Counted from the stretch's first letter, positions 44,348 to 53,603 are shown. The stretch: 64,000 bases of DNA from Planctomycetaceae bacterium (GCA_027487775.1 JAIYCY010000025.1:115692-179691); one strand, 5' to 3'. Notes: generated by a model from the letters alone, not told the origin. Numbers and translations are program-made.

Positions 44348-45691
44348 ATGCAGACCATGCCCGACGCAACCCGACCGTCCTCCGCCGATACGATCCGCCC
44401 AACCGGCACGAACGATCAGCCGGATCAGCCGAACCCCGGGGATTCGATCGCCTTCAGCGACGTCAGACCCGGAGACATCCAGCAAGCCGCGCATGCAATC
44501 GCGGGTCATATCATCCGCACGCCGTGCCCACCCAGTCCGGCGCTTAGCGATCTCACCGGCTCGTCGATCTTTTGCAAACTCGATTACCTGCAGCGTACCG
44601 GCAGTTTCAAAGAACGCGGCGCGTGCAACGCCCTGCTCCATCTGAAAGAGTCAAGCGCGTCGATCGGTGCGATCACAGCGAGCGCGGGGAATCACGCGCT
44701 GGCACTCGCCTACCACGGCCAGCGGCTGGGGATTCCTGTCACGGTGGTCATGCCGAAGCACGCCCCACTGATCAAGGCGGAAAACAGTCGCAAGCTCGGG
44801 GCGCACGTCATTTTGCAGGGCGAGAGTTTTCCCGAAGCCCGGGAACATGCCCGTGTGCTCGCACGCGAACGCGGGCTGACTTATGTGCACGGATTCGACG
44901 ATCCGCACGTCATTTCGGGCGCAGGGACGGCGGGGCTGGAAGCACTCGCCGACGTGCCGGATGCCGAGGCGATCATTGTCCCGGTCGGCGGAGGAGGATT
45001 GCTTGCAGGGGTCGGTTTGGCGGTGAAGTCGATGAATCCTGACATCCAGGTGATTGGCGTGGAGAGTTGCACGATGCCCGGCTTCCGGGCGGCGTTGGAT
45101 GCCGGGCGTCCGGTGGATGTCACACCTCACCCGACGCTCGCGGACGGATTGGCGGTGGGACGGGTGGGTGAGCGGGCATTTGCGATCGGCCGGCGTGTGG
45201 TTGATCGGCATGTCGTCGTGGATGAATCAGAAATCGCACGTGCGATTCTGCGACTGATCGAAATGGAGAAGGCCGTCGTCGAAGGCGCCGCTGCCGCGAC
45301 GCTTGCTGCCCTGTTCGGCGACCACCTGCCTGATTTGAAGGGCCGCCGGGTGATTCTCATGCTCTGCGGGGGAAACATCGACCCGCTGCTCCTCTCCAGC
45401 GTCATCGAACGTGGCCTCGTCGCGGACGAACGTATTCTGCGGTTTACCGCCTCCATCTCCGATCGCCCAGGCGGACTCGCCCGACTCACGCAAGCCATCG
45501 CAGACGCCGGCGCGACCATCCTTGAGATCAACCACGACCGCGCCTTCTCCGGCGACAATGCTTTCCAGGTCAACGTCGATTGCCGGGTCGGCGTGCGCGA
45601 TCGTCATCACGCCGAATCGCTCTTGGCGACGCTACGTCAGCATTGGCAGATTCGACATCAACCTCATACGCCAAGTTTACCGCTCGCCTGA
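44348..45691 (+). CDS. ilvA: Threonine ammonia-lyase
   Basis: 447 residues from the ATG at 44348. PLP-dependent fold type II: the Schiff-base Lys88 is in RTGSFKERGACNAL, the phosphate loop GGGGLLAG is near 215, and SAGNHAL is present. The C-terminal ~75 residues (from LRFTASISDRPGGLARL) form an ACT-like regulatory domain, as in the short catabolic/biosynthetic IlvA type. It deaminates threonine to 2-oxobutanoate for isoleucine synthesis or catabolism. The first ~40 residues are Pro/Asp-rich and poorly conserved, so the start is uncertain. Convergent, with a 28-bp overlap with the epimerase gene. Confidence 0.92.
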   Translation: MQTMPDATRPSSADTIRPTGTNDQPDQPNPGDSIAFSDVRPGDIQQAAHAIAGHIIRTPCPPSPALSDLTGSSIFCKLDYLQRTGSFKERGACNALLHLKESSASIGAITASAGNHALALAYHGQRLGIPVTVVMPKHAPLIKAENSRKLGAHVILQGESFPEAREHARVLARERGLTYVHGFDDPHVISGAGTAGLEALADVPDAEAIIVPVGGGGLLAGVGLAVKSMNPDIQVIGVESCTMPGFRAALDAGRPVDVTPHPTLADGLAVGRVGERAFAIGRRVVDRHVVVDESEIARAILRLIEMEKAVVEGAAAATLAALFGDHLPDLKGRRVILMLCGGNIDPLLLSSVIERGLVADERILRFTASISDRPGGLARLTQAIADAGATILEINHDRAFSGDNAFQVNVDCRVGVRDRHHAESLLATLRQHWQIRHQPHTPSLPLA

Positions 45692-46611
45692 TACGCCTCG
45701 ATCCCGCGGCGAAGATCAAACGCTGGCACGAATCCGAGGTCCGCCCTCGCCCGACTCATGTCGCATTCGGTCCAGTCCTGGGTGAAGCCGTAGGGATTTT
45801 CAAAATAGTCTGGTTCGAGGTGCGTGCCCAGCACGCGATTCAACTCGGCAACGACTTCATTGAAGCTCCAACTCGCCCCCGCCCCGCCGTTATAGATGCC
45901 GCTCTTGGTGGCCTGCATCGCGCGGAGATTCAGTTCGACCACGTCGTCGATGTAGACAAAATCTCGACGTTGTTCGCCCGCGCGGAAAATGCGAGGGCGT
46001 TTGCCCACGAGCATCTGTCGGGCCAGTTGATGGATCATGCTCGCAAGTTTCCCCTTATGCGCTTCTCCCGGCCCGTAGACATTGCTGTAGCGCAGGCCCA
46101 CGATTGGATGTTTGAGCCGCGTGGCGTAGAGGCGCGAGAGACGTTCCTTCTGCACCTTGGAGAAGGCATAGATGTTGAGCGGATCGTAAGGCTGATCTTC
46201 CCGCATGGGCGGAGGATTCCGGCCGTAGACGCTGCATGAACTCGCCCACACCACCCGCGCCGAGGTCTCGACCGCCAGATCGAGAATCGATCGAAACTGC
46301 TCGACGTTGTTTCGAAGAAACCCGTGCACGTCCTCGCCCGCGCGGGCCGTGCCATCTGACGCGATCACGCCGGTGATTGCAGCCTGATGAAAGATCACTT
46401 CGAAGGGCCCGTAGCGCTTCACCGATTCGTAGATCGGCGCGAGGTCCGTACGATCGTGTAACGTGAGCACGTCACCTTCGAAATGACACAGCGTGTGCCA
46501 GTGCCCGGACAGAAACGTGTCCGCCGTCGTCACGGCATGACCGAGTTGCGCGAGTCGAATCGCAAGATTGCTGCCGATGAAACCCGCCCCACCCGTGATA
46601 AGAATGCGCAT
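45664..46611 (-). CDS. NAD-dependent epimerase, ADP-heptose-6-epimerase-like
   Basis: 315 residues, extended SDR. NAD motif GGAGFIGS (~7-14), active-site Ser in ASSCSVYG and the Tyr-Lys pair in YAFSK (~148-152). The RYSNVYGPGEAHKGKLASM stretch and FRAGEQRRDFVYIDDVVE resemble HldD (ADP-L-glycero-D-manno-heptose 6-epimerase). Without hldE or gmhA nearby the substrate remains open; the general alternative is a UDP-sugar epimerase. Confidence 0.82.
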   Translation of the reverse strand: MRILITGGAGFIGSNLAIRLAQLGHAVTTADTFLSGHWHTLCHFEGDVLTLHDRTDLAPIYESVKRYGPFEVIFHQAAITGVIASDGTARAGEDVHGFLRNNVEQFRSILDLAVETSARVVWASSCSVYGRNPPPMREDQPYDPLNIYAFSKVQKERLSRLYATRLKHPIVGLRYSNVYGPGEAHKGKLASMIHQLARQMLVGKRPRIFRAGEQRRDFVYIDDVVELNLRAMQATKSGIYNGGAGASWSFNEVVAELNRVLGTHLEPDYFENPYGFTQDWTECDMSRARADLGFVPAFDLRRGIEAYQASGKLGV

Positions 46612-46781
46612 GGCCAGAAGCTAAACCCGGACGACTGAGATGCCAAGAGGCATGGTTTGACGGATCGCTCAAAGCATTGCTCCAGGCATCGCTTCACGCA
46701 TTTTTCGAGACTGGTTGCGACGTATGTTGAGCGACGAGGCTGCGCTTGGGGCGTTTACGATTGGCGTGTAGATTTGCGTGG

Positions 46782-47327
46782 ATGACGCATTCAGAGTTGA
46801 TCGAGCGGATTAAGTCGCTGGCGGTTTTGTTTGGTGATTTCACGCTGCGTTCTGGGCGAAAGAGCACCTATTACATCGACAAGTATCGCTTCACGACCGA
46901 CCACGCCGCGCTGGCGGCGCTGGGGACGAAGCTGGCGGGTTTTGCGGGGGATGTTGATCGGATCGCCGGCGCGGAACTGGGCGGGGTGCCGCTGGCTGCA
47001 TCAGCTTCGATGTCGGCGGGCAAGCCGTTTGTGATCGTCCGCAACGCCAAGAAAGACTACGGCACCGCCAAGCAGGTGGAAGGCATCTTCAATCCCGGCG
47101 ACCGCGTGTTGCTCGTCGAAGACATCCTGACGACCGGCGGACAGGTCCTCGAAGCCGCCCGCGCGCTGACCGACCTCGGCGTGAAGGTCGTGCGCATCGT
47201 CGCGGTCATCGATCGTCTGGAAGGCGCGCGCGAGAACATCGAAAAAGCCGGCTACGAAATGCACGCGCTCTTCACCACCACCGACCTCGGCCTCACGCCT
47301 TCCCCGGTCCAGCCGAGTCCCAAATGA
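46782..47327 (+). CDS. pyrE: Orotate phosphoribosyltransferase
   Basis: 181 residues from the ATG at 46782 (MTHSELIERIKSLAVL). PRPP-binding motif LLVEDILTTGGQ (~110-121), catalytic-loop region RNAKKDYGTAKQVEG and the N-terminal GRKSTYYIDKYRF. It makes OMP from orotate in pyrimidine synthesis. Stands alone, convergent with queF. Confidence 0.93.
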   Translation: MTHSELIERIKSLAVLFGDFTLRSGRKSTYYIDKYRFTTDHAALAALGTKLAGFAGDVDRIAGAELGGVPLAASASMSAGKPFVIVRNAKKDYGTAKQVEGIFNPGDRVLLVEDILTTGGQVLEAARALTDLGVKVVRIVAVIDRLEGARENIEKAGYEMHALFTTTDLGLTPSPVQPSPK

Positions 47328-47353
47328 TGCGGCAAAAGAGGACGAAGACAGCG

Positions 47354-47413
47354 GGCATCACGCTGGGACAGACGGCATCACGCCGGTACAGGCGGCATCA
47401 CGCCGGCGTTGCA
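47354..47413. repeat. 20-bp tandem repeat (3 copies) covering the queF stop
   Basis: Units at 47354, 47374 and 47394 share GGCATCACGC. The TGA (47398-47400) of queF is inside the unit nearest the gene, and the others copy the same stop context. Confidence 0.8.
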
Positions 47414-47832
47414 ACGTATCCTCGATGGGCGTCGTAGTAGACGGTAATGATGCCCGCCGTCCCCCCGCGCACGGCAAAGTCGGCGGTCAGTGTGAGTCGT
47501 TTGGGATTGAGCGTTTCGATCAAATCCTCCGCAATCGTGTTGGCCACGCCTTCGTAGAAGATGCCCTTGTTGCGAAACGCCAGGTAATAGAGCTTCAGGC
47601 TCTTCATCTCCACGCACTTTTGATCCGGGCTGTAGCGAAGCGTGATGGTCGCGAAATCGGGTTGACCGGTCACCGGACAGACGCTGGTGAATTCCGGAAA
47701 GACGAATCGGATGTCAAAGTCCCGCCCCGGACGAGGCGAGGGAAATGTGTCTAGAATCGATCTGGGGTCTTGGATCTGGGCGGGGGTAAGGACGGTTTTC
47801 TGGCCCAGATGGGCGGGGTTCAATTCAGGCAT
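47398..47832 (-). CDS. queF: NADPH-dependent 7-cyano-7-deazaguanine reductase QueF
   Basis: 144 residues, the short (type I) form. Catalytic Cys52 in TSVCPVTGQPDF with Asp59, and the QueF motif MKSLKLYYLAFRNKG (~74-88). It reduces preQ0 to preQ1 on the queuosine pathway, which links it to tgt at 57659. It is divergent from the oxidase gene at 48025. Confidence 0.95.
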   Translation of the reverse strand: MPELNPAHLGQKTVLTPAQIQDPRSILDTFPSPRPGRDFDIRFVFPEFTSVCPVTGQPDFATITLRYSPDQKCVEMKSLKLYYLAFRNKGIFYEGVANTIAEDLIETLNPKRLTLTADFAVRGGTAGIITVYYDAHRGYVATPA

Positions 47833-48024
47833 AGCGGCATGTTAGGCGACGTATCGCACCAGTTCGACCCCCGAAACGGACCACGCAAGGTTGTCGCAGG
47901 CAGCGTATTCGACTTGGGCGCGGCCGGTATCTGGTGCAGAATACGGGCAGGAGGCAGCGCAAGGAGTTGACGATGGTTTGGCTCTGTTGCGTGTGTCGAC
48001 GATCAGATCAGACGAGGAGAACCG

Positions 48025-48510
48025 ATGTCCATTCCATTTGCCCAGATTCGTGAACGACTGCAACGAGGCGCGGGCCCGCTCCCCGTGGGCATTCTTGCGA
48101 CCGCCGACGTGCGTGGTGTGCCGACCGCCCGTTGCATGGTGATGCGTGATCTGACCGACGACGGGCAGCTGATTTTCGTTTCCGATCGTCGCACGAGGAA
48201 GGACGATCATCTCCGCGGGCAGGCCGCGTGCGAGACCGTGTTCTGGCTGCCGACGATCAACTGCCAGGTCCGCATCCGAGGGGAGGCTGTGGTGGTCGAC
48301 GCCGAAGGTGATACGTTCACGCGACAAAAGTGGTGGGATCGCCTCGACGCCCGCGCGATCGCGATCTTCACCGGCCAAAAGCCCGACGGACGCCCCGCCG
48401 AAGCGTTCGATCTCCCGCCGACTTTTGAAGTCATCATTGTCAACATCACCGAAATCGAGGTCGACGATCTCGCTCAAAATCCGGCCATTCGCACGACCTA
48501 TCGCCTGTGA
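48025..48510 (+). CDS. Pyridoxamine-phosphate-oxidase-like flavin-binding protein
   Basis: 161 residues, start ATG at 48025 with GAGGAG upstream. Split-barrel fold with VPTARCMVMRDL and IFVSDRRTRKDDHLRG (FMN-phosphate contacts in the family), and WLPTINCQVRIRGEA. It is shorter than PdxH and lacks its C-terminal substrate domain, so it is likely a general flavin oxidoreductase rather than the PLP-making enzyme. Confidence 0.8.
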   Translation: MSIPFAQIRERLQRGAGPLPVGILATADVRGVPTARCMVMRDLTDDGQLIFVSDRRTRKDDHLRGQAACETVFWLPTINCQVRIRGEAVVVDAEGDTFTRQKWWDRLDARAIAIFTGQKPDGRPAEAFDLPPTFEVIIVNITEIEVDDLAQNPAIRTTYRL

Positions 48511-48619
48511 TGCACAGATTCTTCGTCTTCTTCTTCGTGCGATGCTCGAACAAATCAAATCGATCGGATGCCGATTCCGGTGGCTATAGGCCAATCGCGA
48601 AGTTATCAGGCAGATCGAC

Positions 48620-48649
48620 TTGACCAAACGGCAGCCTTGTGTCGATAAT
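48620..48649 (+). promoter_or_regulatory. Promoter predicted to give a leaderless sigma-factor mRNA
   Basis: TTGACC (48620-48625) and GATAAT (48644-48649) are 18 bp apart. The start codon at 48658 lies 8 nt past the -10 box, with no ribosome site between. Confidence 0.5.
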
Positions 48650-48657
48650 GATTTCAA

Positions 48658-50271
48658 ATGAGTCGATATCGTGTTGAGGTTTTGGCCGGCCTTGCCCGGC
48701 AATTGGCCTACGCTCCATTGACGGTGCGAGGGCAACAATTGTCGGCGGCGGAGTCGTTCCTTCTTGCGGTCGATCCCAACGCGACCTACTCCTATGCCGA
48801 TGTTGTCGAATCGCTCACCGCTTATCGTCCACGCAACGACGACGGCACGCGTCTGCCCGGTCGCGCGGTTCAGCATGACATCAGCGTCCTGATCGAAGAG
48901 GTCAGCGACTCGATGGACGTTTCGAGCAGTTCGCTCGCTGAGCCTGTTCTCTCGATTGAAGATGTGACTGAAAGATTCAATGTCACGAGCAAGACGATCC
49001 AGCGTTGGCGCAAGCGTGGTTTGGTGTCGCGCCGATTCATTTTCCCTGATGGTCGCCGTCGGGTGGGATTCCTGCTTTCCTCGATCGAGCGATTTGTTTC
49101 AACGAATTCTGAAACGGTGGAGCGTGGCGCGAATTTCACACAGGTCGATCTGGCCGAGCGTGATTCGATGCTTCGCGATGCGAGGCGATTGGCCACGCGT
49201 TGCCGTTGCTGCGTGCGTGAGATCACGCGCCGTCTGGCCCGTCGCTACGATCGAAGCCCGCTGACGATTCTTCACACCGTCAAGAAGTTCGACACGGAAA
49301 ATCCGAAGGAAGCGATCTTCACGCGTTCTCCGCGTGAAATGAAGCCTGCCACGCGTCAACGCGTTGCCCGCGCCGTCTCTCGCGGCATTCCGCTGATCGT
49401 CCTGTCACGTCGTCTCAACGTGACGCGATCGGCGATTTATCAGGCGGCGATCGACGCGCGAATTGAGCGGCTGCAGTCGCTGCGTATCAAGTTCCACGAC
49501 GATCCGATCTTCCACGGGCCCGACGCCGAGTCGCAGATCCGCGACCTCGTGCAGTCCGCCGAGCGTGCCGCTTCGCCCGCCGAGCCTGTGCGGATTCCGC
49601 GTGGGCTTCCTCCTTATCTGCAGTCGCTTTATCACACGCAGTTGCTCTCCCCTGCCCTCGAGCGTGCCCTGTTCCTGCAGTTCAACTACTGCAAGTCGCG
49701 TTTCGTGCAGCTTCGACGTCGCTTCGATCCTGAGACCGCCCGCAAGCGCGAACTCGACGCGCTCGATCGGGCGCTCGCTGACGCGCGTGCGGTCAAGAAT
49801 CGCATCGTCAGCGCCAATCTTCGTCTGGTCGTCAGCACCGCTCGCAGGCACATGCAACCGGGGCTGGCGTTGATGGAATTGATCAGCGAAGGCAACGTGA
49901 TCCTGATGCGGGCCGTTGACGGATTCGATGTCGGTCGCAATTTCCGCTTTAGCACCTACGGGACATTCGCGCTTGCGAAGGGTTTTGCCCGGCTCGTCCC
50001 GCAAATGCGGAACGCCCGAACGGGAAGCGGCGAGCTGGTGAGCGATCTGCCCGATCGTCGTGATTCGGTGCCCGAGTCGCTTTCACAGCGTGACGAAGTC
50101 GAGAAGTTGCTCTCCCGGCTCGACCTGGCCGAACGCACCGTGATCGCCGCCCGTTATGGCCTCGTGCCGGCGGAATCGGTCGAAGCCCTGGGTCTGTCTC
50201 GTCCGCGTCTTCGCCTGCTCGAGCGCGTCGCGCTGGACAAGCTCCGTCAGGTTGCCGGCTCGCCGAATTGA
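48658..50271 (+). CDS. Atypical sigma-70-family factor with extra N-terminal helix-turn-helix segments
   Basis: 537 residues. A MerR/HTH_17-like segment (~98-147, SIEDVTERFNVTSKTIQRW then GRRRVGFLLSSIERFV) is followed by two more possible HTHs (~186-212 and ~236-265). The sigma part begins with a region-1.2-like helix (~317-357). Region 2 is ~377-450, with NLRLVVSTARRHM and GFDVGRNFRFSTYG. Region 4 is short (~478-533). There is no recognisable region 3. Where standard factors have two Trp (YASWWIKQ), this reads YGTFALAK, so the melting aromatics are missing. It is the first of two sigma genes. It could be a specialised sigma or a DNA-binding regulator derived from one. Confidence 0.85.
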   Translation: MSRYRVEVLAGLARQLAYAPLTVRGQQLSAAESFLLAVDPNATYSYADVVESLTAYRPRNDDGTRLPGRAVQHDISVLIEEVSDSMDVSSSSLAEPVLSIEDVTERFNVTSKTIQRWRKRGLVSRRFIFPDGRRRVGFLLSSIERFVSTNSETVERGANFTQVDLAERDSMLRDARRLATRCRCCVREITRRLARRYDRSPLTILHTVKKFDTENPKEAIFTRSPREMKPATRQRVARAVSRGIPLIVLSRRLNVTRSAIYQAAIDARIERLQSLRIKFHDDPIFHGPDAESQIRDLVQSAERAASPAEPVRIPRGLPPYLQSLYHTQLLSPALERALFLQFNYCKSRFVQLRRRFDPETARKRELDALDRALADARAVKNRIVSANLRLVVSTARRHMQPGLALMELISEGNVILMRAVDGFDVGRNFRFSTYGTFALAKGFARLVPQMRNARTGSGELVSDLPDRRDSVPESLSQRDEVEKLLSRLDLAERTVIAARYGLVPAESVEALGLSRPRLRLLERVALDKLRQVAGSPN

Positions 50272-50474
50272 CCGCCCGCCAGTCCGAACTCCGATCCCCG
50301 GCGCGTGTCTGCGTGACGACTATGCCGAATGTGTCGTCTCGGCGAGTACAAGCGTGCGCAAGCGGGCATTATCGGTCATCAAAAACGTCGTTCACGCCTC
50401 AGTTGCCTCGTGGATAGGTCGATGCACACCTCGGGCACGTTGTTCATGTCGAACAGCCGCCCGGGAGAAATGCC

Positions 50475-51332
50475 ATGGCCACGACTGCTGTTCAATCTGC
50501 GCTGCAAATTTATCTACGTCAGATCCACGAAGTCCCCCTGCTGACCGCCGACGAGGAAAAGGAACTCGCCCGCCGCATCATTCATCATTCCGACGGGGCG
50601 GCCCGCGAGCGGATGGTCCGCGCCAATCTCCGGCTTGTGGTGAACATCGCCAAGCACTATGTCAACCGCGGCATGACGCTTCTGGATCTCATCGAAGAGG
50701 GCAACATCGGTCTCATGAAGGCGGTCGAAGGATTCGATCCTGAGAACGGCGCGCGGTTCAGCACCTACGCCTCTTGGTGGATCAAACAGGCGATCAAGCG
50801 AGCACTGATCAATGCCGTTCAGCCGATCCACGTGCCGGCATATATGGTCGAGCTGATGACGCGATTCAAAATGTGCACGCGTGCCCTCGAAGACGAACTC
50901 GGTCGGCTTCCGACGCTTGAAGAACTCGCCCAGCGCATGGACGTGCAGCCCAAGAAGGTGCGCATCATCAAGAAGGCGCTCAAGGCGTTCAACAGCCCCA
51001 CGCAGTTCGGCGGAGGCGATGACGAAATCACCATCGAAGGCGTGGTCGCCGACGAGAACAACATGACGCCCGACGACGCGGTCGAGCACGAGGACGATCT
51101 GAAGAATCTCGAAGCGCTGCTCGACGACATCGATCATCGCGCCGCGACCATTCTCAAGTATCGCTATGGTCTGGGCGGGGAGGATCCGCTGACGCTCAAG
51201 CAGATCGGCGTGAAGATTGGTCTGACCCGCGAGCGTGTTCGGCAGATCGAACACGAGACACTCGCACGCCTGCGCGACACCATGACACCTGCACCGCGCA
51301 AGCCAGGCCGTTCGAAGCATGATCCTGACTGA
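50475..51332 (+). CDS. RNA polymerase sigma factor, RpoD/SigA type without region 1.1
   Basis: 285 residues, ATG at 50475 with GGGAG 8 nt upstream. Region 1.2 (SALQIYLRQIHEVPLLTADEE), region 2 with RANLRLVVNIAKHY and RFSTYASWWIKQAI (both Trp present), region 3 (~120-190) and region 4.2 (LKQIGVKIGLTRERVRQIE, ~245-263) are all canonical. It lacks region 1.1, so it may be a group 2 factor or a minimal primary factor; whether a longer rpoD exists elsewhere cannot be seen. It follows the atypical sigma gene by 203 bp. Confidence 0.93.
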   Translation: MATTAVQSALQIYLRQIHEVPLLTADEEKELARRIIHHSDGAARERMVRANLRLVVNIAKHYVNRGMTLLDLIEEGNIGLMKAVEGFDPENGARFSTYASWWIKQAIKRALINAVQPIHVPAYMVELMTRFKMCTRALEDELGRLPTLEELAQRMDVQPKKVRIIKKALKAFNSPTQFGGGDDEITIEGVVADENNMTPDDAVEHEDDLKNLEALLDDIDHRAATILKYRYGLGGEDPLTLKQIGVKIGLTRERVRQIEHETLARLRDTMTPAPRKPGRSKHDPD

Positions 51333-51340
51333 GCGCGGAT

Positions 51341-51391
51341 CGCGTTAGAGCGCGCGACGCGTTAGAGCGCGCGACGCGTTAGAGCCCGCGA
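51341..51391. repeat. Three 17-bp tandem repeats just after a sigma-factor stop
   Basis: Units CGCGTTAGAGCGCGCGA start at 51341, 51358 and 51375 and each contains TAG. They lie 8 nt after the TGA of the sigma gene and before the convergent dut gene; a small stem (51389-51394 with 51399-51404) follows. Confidence 0.85.
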
Positions 51392-51418
51392 CGCCCCTGC
51401 GTCGGGACGGCTATTGCA

Positions 51419-51880
51419 TCATGTTCCGCCGGTGCTACCAAAGCCTGCTTGCCCGCGTTCGGTATCGCTGAGTTCATCGGTTTCGATGACTTCGATGTCC
51501 GGGAGCTTGTGAACGATCATCTGCGCGACGCGTTCGCCGCGTGTGATGATGTAGGGCTTTGAGCCGAGATTGATCAGAGGCACGGAGACTTCACCGCGAT
51601 AGTCGGCATCGATCGTGCCGGTGCCGTTGATCAGCGTAAGGCCGTGTCTGGTCGACAGCCCCGACCGGGCGCGCACCTGCACCTCGTAGCCCGCCGGGAT
51701 TTCCATCGCAAAGCCGCATGGAATCAGGAGCGTCTGCATCGGCTTGATCTCGATGGGTTCCGCGACCGCGGCCCGCAGGTCCAGCCCCGCCGCGTGTTCG
51801 GTCTGGCGCGACGGGAGCGGAAGATCCTTCGCGTGTTCGAGCTTGCGAATCCGAACGGGAATCTTTGGCATCTGTTTCAT
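51419..51880 (-). CDS. dut: dUTP diphosphatase
   Basis: 153 residues. All five trimeric dUTPase motifs are present: AGLDLRA (~31), RSGLSTRHG (~73), GTIDADYRGEV (~87), GERVAQMIV (~114) and the C-terminal RGQAGFGSTG (~143). It hydrolyses dUTP to dUMP, keeping uracil out of DNA. Convergent with the sigma gene. Confidence 0.95.
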   Translation of the reverse strand: MKQMPKIPVRIRKLEHAKDLPLPSRQTEHAAGLDLRAAVAEPIEIKPMQTLLIPCGFAMEIPAGYEVQVRARSGLSTRHGLTLINGTGTIDADYRGEVSVPLINLGSKPYIITRGERVAQMIVHKLPDIEVIETDELSDTERGQAGFGSTGGT

Positions 51881-51945
51881 GTTTGGGCCCGGCCGTCCTG
51901 GGAAATCTCAATCGAAGGCGAGCCTTGCAGATTGAGAGTGTGCGA

Positions 51946-53538
51946 TCAATCGTTCACATCCTGCGGTTTGCGCAGGTCGGCATTCTGGTAGATGCGATTG
52001 ATGGTCGCCTCGTCGGTGGGCAGGACCCAGGTGTCGATCGCCTTCTGATGCGTGCCGAGGAACCGCCCATCGGGCGACATGTAATGCACGCTCTCGGCGC
52101 CTTGCAGTCCGATTCGTTCACGCACCGGCACCGCCAATTGCCGACGTCCTTCGATGGTGACTTCCTGCACGACGTCGATATCGACATAACGGAGCATGAC
52201 TTCGCGGCGATCCGGCACGTAGGCGGCGTACATATAGGATGTCGGTTCGCTGAGTGGGACGAGCCGTGGGAGCAGATAGACGATCGCCAGCGGTTGGTAA
52301 TAGGCGGGCAATTCGCGACGGATCGACGGCAGGGCTTGTTCTTTGGCGATCGACCAGACTTCGAGGTCGTAGCTTCGCTGGCGGACGCCTTCGATGCGCT
52401 CGCCGATGCCCGATTCATTGGGGATGCGTCTTGGAACGACGCGATCTTCGACGGTGCTCGTGCCGCGTTCCATCGCAAAGTTCTTTTCGCCCTTCGAATC
52501 AGTCACCACGAGCAGATTGCTGAACGCTTCGGTTTGTCGATCGAATCGCGTCCACATCCAGCTTTCGAGGTCGACCGAACTTCCGTCTGGGGCGAAGGTG
52601 CGCGTTCGTGTGCCGACACGCAATCCCGCAGACTTGCTCGGATCCTTGGCGGGCGGGACCTTGCCCGCGCGCGGTAGATCATCTGCGAACTCTTCGACAG
52701 CCATTGCGTAGCCGACATCGCGTCCGGCCCTTTGAAGTCTGAAGTATCGCGTGGGGATCACGACACTGCGGAGGCGATTTTCATTCCAATTCGCGATCAG
52801 AGCGCGCATGCGAAAGAGTCTTTCGTGCTGATCGCGGACGATCTCGCCCTGATCGAGCAGCCGCAGGGTATCGAGGCTCGACTGAAAGACCTCGGACGCC
52901 AGTCGCGCGCCGTCGTCCTGCTCGATGTCTTCGACATCACCGACCGCCGCCGTGAATGTGACGACGTAGTAGAGGGTGTCGGTGCGTTGCACCAGCGCCT
53001 GCTGTCGCAGACGCATCACGCCATTCTGCCGATATCTTGTTGCGAGAATGGCGGCAGGCTGGCCGGCGAGCGGAACCAGTTCTGCCTTGAGTAGTTTACC
53101 CGGCGTGTCGTTGGGCATTTGGCCTGCGGCGATTGCGACGATCCCGCCGCGTGCAAAGACCTGATCATCGGGTGCATCGCGCTCTGTCAAAGGTGTCGGG
53201 TCCGCGAGTCTGATCTTCGAAATCACAAAATCCCAGTCGTCGGCATCGTTCCTGAATCGCACGACTTCATCATCACTCGACTTCCCCGCCACGCTTTCAC
53301 CCCCGCGCGGCGGTTGAATGCTGATACCTGCGACCTCGTTCACGTATGGAACATCGAGATACGGACTCGGCGGCGTATCGTCCGCCTGAGCGCGTGCGTG
53401 ATGTGCCGTTGCCAGTGCAATCGCCAGCGTGAGCGCGAGAATTCGGAGACATCGAAGCCATCCTTCGGGGCGAGTCGAAGTTTGAGATCCTTTGGACATT
53501 CGATCAGGGTGATGCGACGTTAAAGATGCTTCGGACAT
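51946..53538 (-). CDS. Exported protein of unknown function
   Basis: 530 residues from the ATG at 53538, which has GGAG 8 nt upstream. A Sec signal follows a ~30-residue polar lead (helix LRILALTLAIALATAHHARA). The mature part has two mixed alpha/beta halves (~55-215 and ~230-530), with LYYVVTFTAAVGDVEDIE, typical of a PsbP/Mog1-like surface, then long strands such as ESWMWTRFDRQTEAFSNLLVV. No family is certain. It lies 66 bp downstream of secDF on the same strand. Confidence 0.72.
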   Translation of the reverse strand: MSEASLTSHHPDRMSKGSQTSTRPEGWLRCLRILALTLAIALATAHHARAQADDTPPSPYLDVPYVNEVAGISIQPPRGGESVAGKSSDDEVVRFRNDADDWDFVISKIRLADPTPLTERDAPDDQVFARGGIVAIAAGQMPNDTPGKLLKAELVPLAGQPAAILATRYRQNGVMRLRQQALVQRTDTLYYVVTFTAAVGDVEDIEQDDGARLASEVFQSSLDTLRLLDQGEIVRDQHERLFRMRALIANWNENRLRSVVIPTRYFRLQRAGRDVGYAMAVEEFADDLPRAGKVPPAKDPSKSAGLRVGTRTRTFAPDGSSVDLESWMWTRFDRQTEAFSNLLVVTDSKGEKNFAMERGTSTVEDRVVPRRIPNESGIGERIEGVRQRSYDLEVWSIAKEQALPSIRRELPAYYQPLAIVYLLPRLVPLSEPTSYMYAAYVPDRREVMLRYVDIDVVQEVTIEGRRQLAVPVRERIGLQGAESVHYMSPDGRFLGTHQKAIDTWVLPTDEATINRIYQNADLRKPQDVND

Positions 53539-53603
53539 TGCTTGATCTCCGAAAAGGACGGATCCGACGAGTAGTTCTCCGACACTGCGAACGAGACAGC
53601 AGG

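Noticed and set aside
46639..46653. Terminator after the sugar epimerase/pyrE intergenic region
   Set aside because: Only a 5-bp ATGCC/GGCAT stem with no T run; not convincing.
47833..48024. preQ1 riboswitch before queF
   Set aside because: No preQ1 aptamer consensus or adjacent hairpin/A-rich tail was found in the divergent intergenic region.
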